Positions 44,614-54,228 are shown, counted from the stretch's first letter. The stretch: 64,000 nucleotides of DNA from an uncultured Christensenella sp. (GCA_910576655.1 CAJTJC010000001.1:1-64000); one strand, 5' to 3'. Numbers and translations: made by a program. Notes: generated by a model not told the origin, from the letters alone.

Positions 44614-46107
44614 TCACGTCAAGATAGTTTTCGCCGCCGCTTTTCGTCTGAAACCCGAGCCTATGAGTATTCCGCACACGAATACCGACGCGCCGAGCGT
44701 CCAGCCCAAGACCTGCGCCCAGACGGGATAGCCGCCGTATATCCCGCGGTCAACGAATATCAAATGGAATACTCCCCAGGCGAACAGCACGCCGAGCACT
44801 GCGGGGCTTAAATATTTCAATGAAAAGACGAGCGGTTTCCGTCCCATTTTCAGCCTGCCCGAATACCTGTTTATTTCGCCCGCAAGGTTAATCTTTTTTG
44901 CGTTGATTCCAAGAAGCGCGCACTCGAACACGCCCAAAAGCAGTATGTTGAAGTAGTTTAAAAAGTGGTCGGCAACGTCCAGCACGACGGGACCCGCGGC
45001 CGTCGAGAACACTACGCACACCGCCGCGCCGACGAGAGTGACGGCAAACACAAGCTTTTTTTTGTTGAGTGAAAATTTGTCCGCAAGCGGGTTTGCCGCA
45101 GCCTCGACCATGGACGCCGAGGATTGCAGCGCCATCATTCCGAGCGACGCGTAAAACAGCAGTCCCGCTATCGAATTGAGCGCGGTGTTGCCCGCACCGA
45201 ACAGCTGGGTCAGCGCAACGGGATAGACCATAAACGCGGTAACTATACCAGAGCTTGAAAACGAGTTTTCCAGTCCGCAGCCGTAAAGCGTTGTGAACAG
45301 CACCACCGCCGACAGCACCGAAACGAAAAAGTCCGACAGCGCGATAATAAGGCTGTCTTTAAGCACGCTTTCGCCGTCGGGAAGATACGCGCCGTAAGCG
45401 GGCATTATCCCCACTAAAACCGACAGAGAAAAGAACACCTGCCCAACTGCGCTCAGCCATAGCTCGGCGTTTGCAAGCGCGGAAAAGTCGGGAACGAACA
45501 GCGCGCGCAGCGCCGCGCCGCTGTTTGTATAGATAAGCCCGCGAACCGCCATAACGGTCAGCAGTCCGACGGGGATAAGCACCGTAAACTTAGCCGTTTT
45601 CGAAAGCGAGTCCGCGCCGTTTCTCAGGCAAAAAAACATCATCAGCCACGCCGCAACGATACAAACCAGCACTAATGGCGAAACCCCGCGGTGCAGCACG
45701 TTTTCGAAAAAATAACCTCCCGTTTCGGCGCGCGTCATAGAGGTTGAATTAATGCAAAGCGGAACTATCTTTATCAGCATTGCGATTATCCAGCCGAGCA
45801 TACCCGCGTACAGCACCGCCACCCCCAGCGAGTTGAGGCACGACGCCCAGCCGAGCCCCTCCGCCTTTTTATGGAGGCTTGCCATACACTTAGGCGCGCC
45901 CGCGCGCAGCTTTCTGCCCAATGCGATTTCCGCATTTAAAACGGGAATACCTATTAAAACAAGCGCGATTATATAAATAAGCATAAATGTGCCGCCGCCG
46001 TATTTCGCGCATAGCCCGGGAAACCTTAACGAATCGCCCAGCCCCACCGCCGCGCCCACGCACGCGAGTATGAACCCCCCGCGCGATGAAAATCTGTCCT
46101 TTGCCAT
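44614..46107 (-). CDS. Neurotransmitter:sodium symporter (SNF) family transporter
   Basis: 497 residues, about 11-12 membrane helices. Helix 1 carries the family signature (GAAVGLGDSLRFPGLCAKYGGG; ions bind here in relatives such as LeuT, where GNxWRFP is usual). Probably imports amino acids with sodium; the substrate is not readable. No ribosome site. TATAAT (46113-46118) ends 5 nt before the ATG, so the mRNA would begin at the start codon. Confidence 0.92.
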   Translation of the reverse strand: MAKDRFSSRGGFILACVGAAVGLGDSLRFPGLCAKYGGGTFMLIYIIALVLIGIPVLNAEIALGRKLRAGAPKCMASLHKKAEGLGWASCLNSLGVAVLYAGMLGWIIAMLIKIVPLCINSTSMTRAETGGYFFENVLHRGVSPLVLVCIVAAWLMMFFCLRNGADSLSKTAKFTVLIPVGLLTVMAVRGLIYTNSGAALRALFVPDFSALANAELWLSAVGQVFFSLSVLVGIMPAYGAYLPDGESVLKDSLIIALSDFFVSVLSAVVLFTTLYGCGLENSFSSSGIVTAFMVYPVALTQLFGAGNTALNSIAGLLFYASLGMMALQSSASMVEAAANPLADKFSLNKKKLVFAVTLVGAAVCVVFSTAAGPVVLDVADHFLNYFNILLLGVFECALLGINAKKINLAGEINRYSGRLKMGRKPLVFSLKYLSPAVLGVLFAWGVFHLIFVDRGIYGGYPVWAQVLGWTLGASVFVCGILIGSGFRRKAAAKTILT

Positions 46108-46112
46108 ATAAT

Positions 46113-46118
46113 ATTATA
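46113..46118 (-). promoter_or_regulatory. -10 of a leaderless SNF transporter transcript
   Basis: TATAAT, 5 bases before the ATG. The -35 region is poor and overlaps the U-run of the terminator of the ABC operon. Confidence 0.55.
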
Positions 46119-46131
46119 CAGGCAACGCCCC

Positions 46132-46161
46132 AAAAAAAGAACGGCGCGTATAAACGCGCCG
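46132..46161 (-). terminator. Terminator of the ROK-rex-ABC operon
   Basis: Arms CGGCGCG and CGCGCCG with a 6-base loop, followed on the minus strand by TTCTTTTTTT. Confidence 0.88.
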
Positions 46162-46166
46162 CTTAA

Positions 46167-48344
46167 TTATCTTCCCGCCATTACGTCCGCGGGCTTGGCT
46201 TTCAAAAGTCTTATCAGCGGGATAGCAACACCCAAGACGATTGCTCCGACGGCAACTGCCGCAATTAACGCGGTCTGCCTTATCCCGAATTGCAAAACCT
46301 TGACCGCCAACCCCTCTACTTGGGAAAACGATGCGTTTAGGGCGGCGGTGCACGCCAAGCCCAAAACCGAGGAAATGGCAAAAGCGGCAGCCGTAAATAT
46401 TCCGTGCTCGCACACCGTAATTTTTATAACGTCCGCGCGCGAAGCACCCAAAGCGCGCAAAATGCCTATCTCTCTGCTCTTTTCATCTATCGTTCCGCTT
46501 GCATAGTACGTTACGAAAAGCGCGGCGATTGTAATTAAAACGAGCAGCCCGTAAACAGCGTATTCATTAATCGTTTTTGCCAATCTGCCCGCGTCGTTTA
46601 TCAGCTTCGAGCTGCAATTCGTAACGGTATAACAGACGTTCCGATTTCCGCCTACGGGCAAGTTGTTAAACTGCGTTTTGTAAATCCCTATATTTTCAAG
46701 CTTATCGGCGGCGCTTCCGGTAAAGGGCGCAATTACGCGCAGCACGTTATCCTCGCGGCTATGCCCTGCAATTTCCGAATAATACTTATCGAACCCGTCG
46801 CAAACGAACACCGTGCTATGAATACAATCCTGACCGACTAAATACATGTCGGAGGACAAATCCTCAAAGGTATAAGAGCCGTCGGACGCCGACACTGCGT
46901 TAAACAGCTTATCGCGCTGTTTGAGATAGTTAAAACGGGTATCGATTATACCCGTAACGGTAAGCTCGGGCAGCTTTCTTATATTCAGCTTTAAGCTTTT
47001 ACCTATTAAATCGCCGTAGTCGTTTACGGAAACAGCGCTTGCTTGCAAATCGTCCGTATAAATGCGATAACCGTACGCCTTGAAAAATTCGAATAAATAA
47101 AGCGGTAAAGCAACCTCGCCCGTATTTTCCGGAAGTCTGCCCGAAAGAATTTCGAAGCCGTAATCGCGGCAAAAGCTTCCGCTTGTCTCTAAGTAGCCTG
47201 TAACGGCAGAGTACGTAAGTAAAACATGATGCTCCGTTCCGTCCCAACCGACGTTAAGCATATTATTCGGAACAACGTCCCGCATTTCGATAATGCAATC
47301 GCTTCTACCTGCTTTTATCAAAGAAGACAGCTCGTCCGCCTGCTCTCGACTGATATTTGCCGCATTGAAAATAATCTCGTCGTTTTCCGAACCGTAATAA
47401 CCCTTGCCGAACTCATAAATAAGCGCGCCCCTATTTTCCATAGTGTACATAAGCGCCCTGTCTCTGTCAAATGCATATACACTGTCGGCAGCGCCTACGC
47501 TTGAAAAAGCAATCAGACAGATAATAAGACAAATTATCATTCTTACCGGTCGGGCGATTATATAGCCCGACCCTATCCGCAACACCCTTACAAAGCGAAG
47601 CCCTGCGCGTTTTTTCTTACCGCCGTTTACCCCGTCCCGTGTAAACGTGTCCGTCTCGGCAGCCATTCCCTGCGGCGCGCTGTCCGAAATTATTTCCCCA
47701 TCCTTCAGCTCTATCACTCTGTCGCCGTAGACCTCGGCGGCTTCCCTGTCGTGGGAAACGACTACGACAAGTCTGTCTCTGCTTATCTTTTTTAAAAGTG
47801 CGAAAATTTCTTCGCCCGTTTCGCTGTCGAGCGCGCCCGTAGGCTCGTCGCAAAGCAACAGCTTAGGGCTTTTTATAATCGCGCGTGCGATTGCAACGCG
47901 CTGCTTCTGCCCGCCAGAAAGTCGGTTACATTTCCTGTCCGCATAGTCTTTAAGCCCCACGCTTTCAAGCGCGGCGTCCACTTTATCCGCGGTTTCCTTT
48001 AATCTCTGCAAATCCAAAGCGAGCCCGACGTTGCTTTTTACGCTTTCTTTTTCGAGAAGGTTGTTTTCCTGAAACACGAAGCCTACGTATTCGTTGCGGT
48101 ATCTGTCCGACTCCTTTGCCCCGCGTCCCTTTGCAGACCTGCCGTCTATTATTACATCACCGCCGTCAAAGCAGTCCAGCCCGCCTAAAATATTTAAAAG
48201 AGTCGACTTTCCGCAGCCAGATTTACCGAGCACGAAAACCATTCCCGTATCGGGCAGATTAAAGGAAATACCTTTAAGGGCGCGGACATCCGCGCCCCCC
48301 TTTACCTTGTAGATTTTTTCAAGCTTTTCAATGCTTACAGCCAT
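46167..48344 (-). CDS. MacB-like ABC transporter, ATPase fused to permease
   Basis: 725 residues. ATPase at 1-225: Walker A GKSGCGKST, signature LSGGQKQRVAIARA, Walker B LLLCDEPTGALD. A membrane helix follows near 255-280, a large outside domain at about 285-590, then the FtsX-type permease with three helices (LLVLITIAALFVTYYASG ... AIVLGVAIPLIRLL). Such proteins usually export peptides or respond to envelope stress rather than form an open channel. GGGGGA precedes the ATG. Last gene of the operon. Confidence 0.9.
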   Translation of the reverse strand: MAVSIEKLEKIYKVKGGADVRALKGISFNLPDTGMVFVLGKSGCGKSTLLNILGGLDCFDGGDVIIDGRSAKGRGAKESDRYRNEYVGFVFQENNLLEKESVKSNVGLALDLQRLKETADKVDAALESVGLKDYADRKCNRLSGGQKQRVAIARAIIKSPKLLLCDEPTGALDSETGEEIFALLKKISRDRLVVVVSHDREAAEVYGDRVIELKDGEIISDSAPQGMAAETDTFTRDGVNGGKKKRAGLRFVRVLRIGSGYIIARPVRMIICLIICLIAFSSVGAADSVYAFDRDRALMYTMENRGALIYEFGKGYYGSENDEIIFNAANISREQADELSSLIKAGRSDCIIEMRDVVPNNMLNVGWDGTEHHVLLTYSAVTGYLETSGSFCRDYGFEILSGRLPENTGEVALPLYLFEFFKAYGYRIYTDDLQASAVSVNDYGDLIGKSLKLNIRKLPELTVTGIIDTRFNYLKQRDKLFNAVSASDGSYTFEDLSSDMYLVGQDCIHSTVFVCDGFDKYYSEIAGHSREDNVLRVIAPFTGSAADKLENIGIYKTQFNNLPVGGNRNVCYTVTNCSSKLINDAGRLAKTINEYAVYGLLVLITIAALFVTYYASGTIDEKSREIGILRALGASRADVIKITVCEHGIFTAAAFAISSVLGLACTAALNASFSQVEGLAVKVLQFGIRQTALIAAVAVGAIVLGVAIPLIRLLKAKPADVMAGR

Positions 48345-48360
48345 TTGTCCCCCTAACGAC

Positions 48361-48645
48361 TTACTGCTTTTCCCGTTCGTCGCTTTTCTTGTTTTGCTCT
48401 TTTATACATTTGCGGACGTAAATAAAAACGCACGCAAGCACGGTAAGCATGGCTATAAATACGCCCAGCGACACGCCCAGACCGATAAGTCCGTAAATCG
48501 CCCTGTCCGCGCATATAAGAAGTATAAGCGAAACCGCGGGTAGCGCGACTGCGCAAACCGCCGTTACAATCACCGATATTTTTAAAATTTTAAGCGCTTT
48601 TTCCGCTTTTGCCGCAAGCGCTTCGGCACTCAATTCTCTTTCCAT
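48361..48645 (-). CDS. Small two-helix membrane protein
   Basis: 94 residues with two hydrophobic helices (about 23-47 and 52-78) and charged ends. The ATG comes two bases after the rex stop, so it is likely translated by reinitiation. The family is not recognised. Position just before the ABC protein suggests a helper subunit (inference). Confidence 0.7.
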   Translation of the reverse strand: MERELSAEALAAKAEKALKILKISVIVTAVCAVALPAVSLILLICADRAIYGLIGLGVSLGVFIAMLTVLACVFIYVRKCIKEQNKKSDEREKQ

Positions 48646-48647
48646 GG

Positions 48648-49262
48648 CTACTTTATACTGCTTGATAAAATCGCAAGATTGGCGGCAACGTCAATTTGCC
48701 TGACCTCTACGCCCTCGGGCGTTTTCAGCGTTGCGGGCGCAAAGCTTAAAATTGCTTTGACCCCGCACCTTACAAGCATATCCGCAACGCCCTGCGCTGC
48801 CTGCGCGGGGACGCATATTATGGCAAGCTTTGCGTTCAGGCGCGCAATCTGCGCCTCTGCGTCGGCAACGTCGTAAACGGGTTTACCCGACGGAGACTGC
48901 CCCAGCTTGTCCGCGTCGCTGTCGAAAGCGGCGACTATTTCTATGCCGTAATATCCGAAGCCGCCGTAATCCAAAATCGCCTTTCCGACCGCGCCGTATC
49001 CGACTATTACGGCGTGGCGCTTGCCGTTGAAGCACAAAAACTCTTCGATAGCGGATATAAGCTCTTCCGTGACGTAGCCGACGCGCGGTCTGCCGACAGC
49101 CGCGGTATACGCCAAATCCTTTCTGACAAGCACTTCGCCGAGCCCGAGCGCCTCGGCAATATGCCCCGAGGATACGAATTTTTCGCTCGCGGGCATACTT
49201 TTAAGATAGTTGAGATACACCGGCATTCTCTGCAATGAAATCAACGGTATTTCCTTATACAT
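48648..49262 (-). CDS. rex: Redox-sensing transcriptional repressor Rex
   Basis: 204 residues with AGAGGTG before the ATG. N-terminal winged helix (SSGHIAEALGLGEVLVRKDL) and C-terminal Rossmann domain with VIVGYGAVGKAIL, the NAD(H)-binding Gly motif. Rex senses the NADH/NAD ratio and represses fermentation and hydrogenase genes in Clostridia. Second gene of the ROK operon. No clear Rex site was found by eye in front of hydCBA. Confidence 0.95.
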   Translation of the reverse strand: MYKEIPLISLQRMPVYLNYLKSMPASEKFVSSGHIAEALGLGEVLVRKDLAYTAAVGRPRVGYVTEELISAIEEFLCFNGKRHAVIVGYGAVGKAILDYGGFGYYGIEIVAAFDSDADKLGQSPSGKPVYDVADAEAQIARLNAKLAIICVPAQAAQGVADMLVRCGVKAILSFAPATLKTPEGVEVRQIDVAANLAILSSSIK

Positions 49263-49273
49263 ATTTCACCTCT

Positions 49274-50194
49274 TTACAGCCACAACGCGGCAGCGCCGTA
49301 AGCTCCCGCGGCAGCGCCGAGCGCAGCCGTCTTTACCAGAACACGCGCATATTGCGCGGCGAATACCTCGCGGTCGAGTATTTCCTGCAACGGCGCCGTA
49401 AGCCGTTCGCCCTCCTTCGAAACCCCGCCGCCGAGCATTATCACCTCGGGACGGAATGCGTTTGCAAGGTTTACAAGCCCGCACGCAAGATAGTCGATAT
49501 ACCAGTCCACGACCTTTCTTGCAGACGTATCGCAGTCTGCGTACTCGAACGCGGTTTTGCCCGTCACCTTATCCGAGGTATACTTACCCCACATTGCCGA
49601 GCCAGTGTCCTCTTCCATTGCCCACTTTGTGCGGCGTTTCAGCGCGGTTGCCGACGAATACGCCTCGAAGCAGCCCTGCCGCCCGCACGAGCACTGCGCG
49701 CCGCCGCGCTCAATTACCATGTGACCGATTTCCGCGCCCGCGGATTTATTGCCCTCGAACAGCCTGCCGTCTATCACTATTCCTCCGCCAACGCCCGTAC
49801 CGAGCGTTACGAGAATACTGTTTTTATAATTTTTGCCGGCGCCGAACTTCGCTTCGCCGAGCGCTGCGGCGTTCGCGTCGTTGGTAATTCTGACGGGCAG
49901 ATTTATTTTTTCTTTCAAAAGCCCGACCATAGAAAAATCGGCAAGGCCGAGATTGCTTGCAAGCACCACCTTGCCGTTTGCGGAATCTATTACCCCTGCG
50001 CAGCCTATGCCCACGCCCGCAATCCTTCCGCCGTTTTGCCGCGAAAGACGGTTGCAGAGCGCCGCTATGCCGTTGACGATTTCCTCACCCCTGACGGTAA
50101 CAACGCTGTCCTCGCCGTAGAGCTTGCCGTTTTCGTCGATTACGACCCCCTTTATCGCAGTTCCGCCTATGTCTATGCCTATGTAAAGCGCCAT
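49274..50194 (-). CDS. ROK-family sugar kinase (glucokinase-like)
   Basis: 306 residues. ATP motif DIGGTAIKG, sugar-binding NDANAAALGEAKFG and GTGVGGGIVI, catalytic EIGHMVIE, and the zinc motif CSCGRQGCFEAYSS are all intact. Probably phosphorylates glucose; N-acetylmannosamine or another sugar is possible. AAGGGGTG precedes the ATG. The promoter at 50230-50258 is a perfect consensus, and rex follows after 11 bases. Confidence 0.9.
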   Translation of the reverse strand: MALYIGIDIGGTAIKGVVIDENGKLYGEDSVVTVRGEEIVNGIAALCNRLSRQNGGRIAGVGIGCAGVIDSANGKVVLASNLGLADFSMVGLLKEKINLPVRITNDANAAALGEAKFGAGKNYKNSILVTLGTGVGGGIVIDGRLFEGNKSAGAEIGHMVIERGGAQCSCGRQGCFEAYSSATALKRRTKWAMEEDTGSAMWGKYTSDKVTGKTAFEYADCDTSARKVVDWYIDYLACGLVNLANAFRPEVIMLGGGVSKEGERLTAPLQEILDREVFAAQYARVLVKTAALGAAAGAYGAAALWL

Positions 50195-50229
50195 TTTAGC
50201 ACCCCTTTTATTGATATTTTATTATCTAT

Positions 50230-50258
50230 ATTATACTATCTATTGTTTGCGTTGTCAA
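50230..50258 (-). promoter_or_regulatory. Consensus promoter of the ROK-rex-ABC operon
   Basis: TTGACA (50253-50258), 17 bp, TATAAT (50230-50235), a full match to the housekeeping consensus. Confidence 0.92.
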
Positions 50259-50264
50259 GATTAA

Positions 50265-50295
50265 TATCGGAAGAGGCGTTCCGCCTCTTCCGATA
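50265..50295 (-). terminator. Hairpin after the metallo-beta-lactamase-fold gene
   Basis: Arms TATCGGAAGAGGC and GCCTCTTCCGATA; no strong U-run on the minus strand. Confidence 0.65.
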
Positions 50296-50306
50296 AACTT
50301 AAATTA

Positions 50307-51797
50307 TTATGCCGTTGCCGCGTCGGGGAAAAACTCCTGCTTTGCCCAGGCGGGCAGATATTGCTGATAATTTCTGAAAATAAACACCTTAGACTCGTGC
50401 AGCCTGAAATTCTCTTCGCCCGTGACCCTGTTTTCGAAATCCTGCTTTTCTTCATTCCAGACGGGATTTCCGCCAGTCAGCGATAAATCGTAATAGCCCT
50501 TGCGCGGGGTCGAGCCCTCGAACGTAAAGTCGTCCTCGCCGTAAGAAGTGAATTTCATAGTCCCGTTTACCATATTCCAGTAGACGTTGAGGTTAACCGA
50601 AATATTCGGAGCCTTGTAAATTCTTTCAATCGCGCCCGCAATGGGGTGACCGCTTGCGCCGTTGAGGTTGTAAGTGACGTCCTTTAACGGTTTCGTCCAG
50701 TTGTACCCGTAATTGCTTGCGCGCGCCGCGGAAATTGCCACCGCCTTGGGGTTGAGCGTATCCAAAAGCGCCTGCGAATTCGACCCGTGCGAGCCGTGGT
50801 GCGAAGCCTTGTAAAGCGTTACGTTGGGCAGCGCCTCGTTGAGAAGCAGCTGCTTTTCCGATTCCGAGGTAAGGTCTCCCGCCGTGAAAAATCTGAATTG
50901 CCTGTACGTAAACATCGTAGCAAGGGAATGGGGATTGCTTGCGCCCGATTCGCTGTTGCCTATATAGTTGCCCGTGTTGAGGATTTCAACGTACAGCTCG
51001 TCGGTAAGATAGTAACGGTTTACCGCGCCGTCTACTTGGTTCGCGCAGTCGTAAGCCGAATGATACTGCATTCCCTTCTGGGTATACTTATCACGGGTCG
51101 CCTTTACGTTACCGCTGCCCACGCCGCCGTAATCTATCATAAGCGATATATCCGCTACGCCGTCAAGCGCGTTAGCCACGCCGTCAATATGGTCGCCGTC
51201 GCTATGCGAAACCATAAATAAATCCAGTCTGTCGTCGGCAATCTTTTCTTTGAGGAACTGATTTATATACGTGCCGTCAAGCTGCCAGCCCGCGTCAATC
51301 AACACCTCTACGTTGCCCTTTTTTATAAATATCGAATCCGCGTAAATCTGCGTCATTTCGATAAAGTATATTTCCAGAGGCTCGTCCTTGCCCTCGTTGC
51401 CTATGAATATGGGGTCGTCCGCGCTCTTTCCGCTGCCTACGCCGAGCTGCTCGACCTTCTGCTTTGCAACTATAAACACGCTGTCGCTTGCGCCGCCCGA
51501 AAGCTCCGCCGTAATTATCGCGGTGCCCTCGCCCTTTACCGTAACGGCGCCGCCGTCCACGGTCGCAATATCGGGCTTCGAGCTGGTCCACTCGGCAGTC
51601 GGGGCAGAGCCGTCGCTCGCCTTTACTGTAAGCGCAATACTGTCGCCGACGAAAGCGTTAAGCTCGTTAACCTCGTAACCGTCCTTGGTTATCTCGATTG
51701 AAACGGGGCTTTGCGCGGTCTTGCCGCAAGCGGGCATTATCAAAAGACAGAGAGCCATAGCTGCGGCTATAATTACAAATAGTATTCTCTTTTTCAT
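50307..51797 (-). CDS. Lipoprotein with Big2 domain and ComEC-like metallo-beta-lactamase domain
   Basis: 496 residues. Lipobox IMPAC near residue 24, a Big2 Ig-like domain at about 32-110, then a metallo-hydrolase fold whose metal motif reads SHSDGDHIDG, as in the ComEC/Rec2 exoenzyme family, with later KASHHGSHGSN. So a cell-surface hydrolase, possibly acting on extracellular nucleic acid as proposed for ComEC relatives. The substrate is not proved. It begins 10 bases after the preceding lipoprotein gene, so one operon. Confidence 0.85.
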   Translation of the reverse strand: MKKRILFVIIAAAMALCLLIMPACGKTAQSPVSIEITKDGYEVNELNAFVGDSIALTVKASDGSAPTAEWTSSKPDIATVDGGAVTVKGEGTAIITAELSGGASDSVFIVAKQKVEQLGVGSGKSADDPIFIGNEGKDEPLEIYFIEMTQIYADSIFIKKGNVEVLIDAGWQLDGTYINQFLKEKIADDRLDLFMVSHSDGDHIDGVANALDGVADISLMIDYGGVGSGNVKATRDKYTQKGMQYHSAYDCANQVDGAVNRYYLTDELYVEILNTGNYIGNSESGASNPHSLATMFTYRQFRFFTAGDLTSESEKQLLLNEALPNVTLYKASHHGSHGSNSQALLDTLNPKAVAISAARASNYGYNWTKPLKDVTYNLNGASGHPIAGAIERIYKAPNISVNLNVYWNMVNGTMKFTSYGEDDFTFEGSTPRKGYYDLSLTGGNPVWNEEKQDFENRVTGEENFRLHESKVFIFRNYQQYLPAWAKQEFFPDAATA

Positions 51798-51807
51798 AAT
51801 CGGAATC

Positions 51808-53871
51808 CTACTTGTAAAGTCTGATATTGTCTATGTTGACGTTGCCGTTACCGCTTACTACGCAAATTCTTACGTTCTTCACTCCCTCGGCAAGAACTAT
51901 TCTGCACGTCGAAAGCTCGTACGAGTCGACGACAACAGTCATTCCGCATTCCAGCCACTCGTTGCCGTCCGCCATTTTATACATAACGGTGACGACCGTT
52001 CCGTGCGACTGCGAGCCGAACGTAGCCACGTCGAATTCAACGTAGTTGTATTCGCCCGCGACGGTGGTTTCAACCTTGCCTTGCTTTGCGCTCATTCTGC
52101 CTGCAAACGTGCCGTCGGTATGGTCGCTGCCTGCCGCGGAGGAAATAAGCGTTCCCGTCAGTATCCAGTCGTTGCCGCCGAGTGTGACGGTATTCGCCGC
52201 ATCTACGCCCTCTCCCGTATCCTTATTGGTATAGCCGGGCTTCGTTGCCGACTGTCCGTACTGGTTGGGCTCCTTGGCGTCCTCGAAGTCAAGCTCTAAC
52301 AGCTTTTCTGCGTCGAAGGCAGAACCGGCCACGTTTACTTTAAATTGCTTGGTTGCGGTTGCGGTAGCGTCCTCGCTATGCGATACGGTAGCCGTAAGCG
52401 TAACGACCGTGTCCTTTTCGGGGTGAGTCACCTCTCCCGCAGCCGTAATAACAGCCGTGTTGTCGCTGCTCCAAGCTATGCTTACGTCCGCAAATGCTTC
52501 CGATACCGTGGGAAGAGTAACCGACGAAGCGTCAGCCTTAATAAAGCCTGTCACCGTAAGCGCGTCCTTAACTATATTGACCTTGGCGACGGGCGTAGGC
52601 TCGCTGACGGTTATATCGTCCGCGCTGTAAATAAGCACCTGCGGCGCCTTGAAGTTTCCGTTGCCGTAATGGGTCAGAACGCCCTTGAAGTCTATCGTGA
52701 CGCCCGCAAGCGCCGCGGATAATTTCGCATTGATAGCCGTAAGCACGCTGCTTTCGAGATTGCCCGCATCCACGCGCAAAGTGGTATCCTTTCCGTTTAC
52801 GGTTACGTTTACGCTGTACGCCTTAGTCGACGTGGTGGGCGTAACCGTTACGGTCGCCGTACCCGTTACCACCGCTCCGTGATAAGCCATCGTCGCTTCC
52901 TGCGAGGAAACGTCCTTGTCGTCCAGACTTGTTTCGGTTACGGTAATGCGTTCGTCGAGCGCCTCGAAATACTCGATATCGACGATTTCGTGCGCGCCCG
53001 TGCGGTAGAACGTCTTAGAGCCGCCAACGGCATAGACCTTACCTACCTCGACGGCATATTTGGTCGTATCCTGTCCGAAAATATAGTAAGCGTCCGGTCC
53101 GTTCTGTATGTAATATGAAACCGAGCCGCTTCCGCTCGACGCGATATAGGTTACAACACCCTTTACTTTGAGGTTGGTTCCGTTTTCCGCTTCGAGATAC
53201 TCCGCGTGAGTAGAGAAGGGAAGCTTGCCGTAATCAGCGGAGGGCTTATCACTCTCCTCGACGACGGCCAGCATAATGGACTTCGTAACCGCAGCCACGT
53301 CCTTCGCCGTAGCAGTAACGGTGACTTCGCCAGGCTTTACGCCGGTAACGACGCCGTTCGAAACCGTAGCGGTTTGAGCGTCGCTCGTCGTCCAGATAAC
53401 CTCCTGCGATGCGGTCGCAGGGCTTACCGTTGCGTTAACTTTCAGCGTAGAACCTACACCGACCTCCGTCGCGTTACCTGCGGTTGTAAGCGTTATGGAT
53501 TTGGGCGTATTGTCTACGACGGGCGTCGACGGCTTTATAACCAGAGCGAAGCCCTTTTTGATTTCGGCGTTTTCGGCGCTTTTTGCCGTAATAATTACGT
53601 TGCCCGCGCTCTTTGCGGTAACAAGCCCGCTGCCGCTCACGGTAGCCTTGTCCTCGTCGTCGGACGACCAAACTACTTCCTGAGAAGCCTTTTCGGGCAA
53701 TACGCTTGCGGTGAGCTGCAACGTCTGACCGACCTCTATTTCGGTCACGTTACCGGCCGAGCTTACGGTTATGCCCGTAACGGCGGCGCCGCAGGCAGCA
53801 GCAAAAACGAGCGTAAACGCCATTGCTATACAGATAATACAAGCCAGCAGTTTTGAGGTTACTTTTTTCAT
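51808..53871 (-). CDS. Lipoprotein with Big2 domains and OB-fold-like region
   Basis: 687 residues. Signal with lipobox FAAACG (Cys about 27). Two Big2 domains at about 32-115 and 120-205 (VVWSSDDEDKATVSGSGLVTA and ASQEVIWTTSDAQTATVSNG type). At about 220-420 two OB-like segments (LEAENGTNLKVKGVVTY, YYIQNGPDAYYIFG) resemble the non-catalytic OB domains of surface nucleases such as YhcR. A third Ig-like domain at about 430-510 and a C-terminal beta-sandwich follow. With its neighbour it may form a surface nucleic-acid-degrading pair (inference). Confidence 0.78.
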   Translation of the reverse strand: MKKVTSKLLACIICIAMAFTLVFAAACGAAVTGITVSSAGNVTEIEVGQTLQLTASVLPEKASQEVVWSSDDEDKATVSGSGLVTAKSAGNVIITAKSAENAEIKKGFALVIKPSTPVVDNTPKSITLTTAGNATEVGVGSTLKVNATVSPATASQEVIWTTSDAQTATVSNGVVTGVKPGEVTVTATAKDVAAVTKSIMLAVVEESDKPSADYGKLPFSTHAEYLEAENGTNLKVKGVVTYIASSGSGSVSYYIQNGPDAYYIFGQDTTKYAVEVGKVYAVGGSKTFYRTGAHEIVDIEYFEALDERITVTETSLDDKDVSSQEATMAYHGAVVTGTATVTVTPTTSTKAYSVNVTVNGKDTTLRVDAGNLESSVLTAINAKLSAALAGVTIDFKGVLTHYGNGNFKAPQVLIYSADDITVSEPTPVAKVNIVKDALTVTGFIKADASSVTLPTVSEAFADVSIAWSSDNTAVITAAGEVTHPEKDTVVTLTATVSHSEDATATATKQFKVNVAGSAFDAEKLLELDFEDAKEPNQYGQSATKPGYTNKDTGEGVDAANTVTLGGNDWILTGTLISSAAGSDHTDGTFAGRMSAKQGKVETTVAGEYNYVEFDVATFGSQSHGTVVTVMYKMADGNEWLECGMTVVVDSYELSTCRIVLAEGVKNVRICVVSGNGNVNIDNIRLYK

Positions 53872-54019
53872 GTGTTTCTCCTTATTTTTTATTTGCGTTG
53901 AATGGGGGTGTCGGAGAAACCATCCGCTCTGCCGACAGTTTACCGCAATTAAACTATCATTCGAGCTGCTTCTTTTACTGTTTTTTTTAAATCAACGCAT
54001 TCGGACTTTGTCCATTGCT

Positions 54020-54048
54020 ATTTTAACAGAGGCTATACCGTTTGTCAA
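54020..54048 (-). promoter_or_regulatory. Promoter of the Big2 lipoprotein operon
   Basis: TTGACA (54043-54048), 17 bp, TAAAAT (54020-54025) with TGT in front. The leader is about 140 nt. Confidence 0.88.
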
Positions 54049-54143
54049 TAGCCATTGTTAAAAAAGACCAAATAATGTTTGACAGGCTCAATTTAAAGAT
54101 TGCAATAAAAAAGACCGCGTAGCGGTGTATTTCATAGGGACAA

Positions 54144-54174
54144 AGCAAGGACGGTAATCAGTCCTTGCTTTTTT
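54144..54174 (+). terminator. Terminator without an obvious gene before it
   Basis: Arms AGCAAGGAC and GTCCTTGCT then TTTTT. Its 3' arm contains the -35 (TTGCTT) of the next promoter. Confidence 0.7.
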
Positions 54175-54193
54175 AGTACGGTTATGCTATAAT
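54165..54193 (+). promoter_or_regulatory. Promoter of the flavoprotein gene
   Basis: TTGCTT (54165-54170), 17 bp, TATAAT (54188-54193) with TGC in front. Confidence 0.75.
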
Positions 54194-54228
54194 AAAACTA
54201 CTATAAACAGTAATTTAGCGGTGATTAT

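Larger units (their letters stand above)
53872..54228. other. Intergenic region with two opposing promoters and two terminators
   Basis: It holds the promoter of the Big2 operon (54020-54048, minus), a TTGACA at 54079-54084 on the plus strand, hairpin ACCGC/GCGGT at 54114-54126 and the terminator at 54144-54174, then the promoter of the flavoprotein. A short RNA of about 60 nt between 54115 and 54174 is possible but its -10 is poor. No protein gene is seen. Confidence 0.5.
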
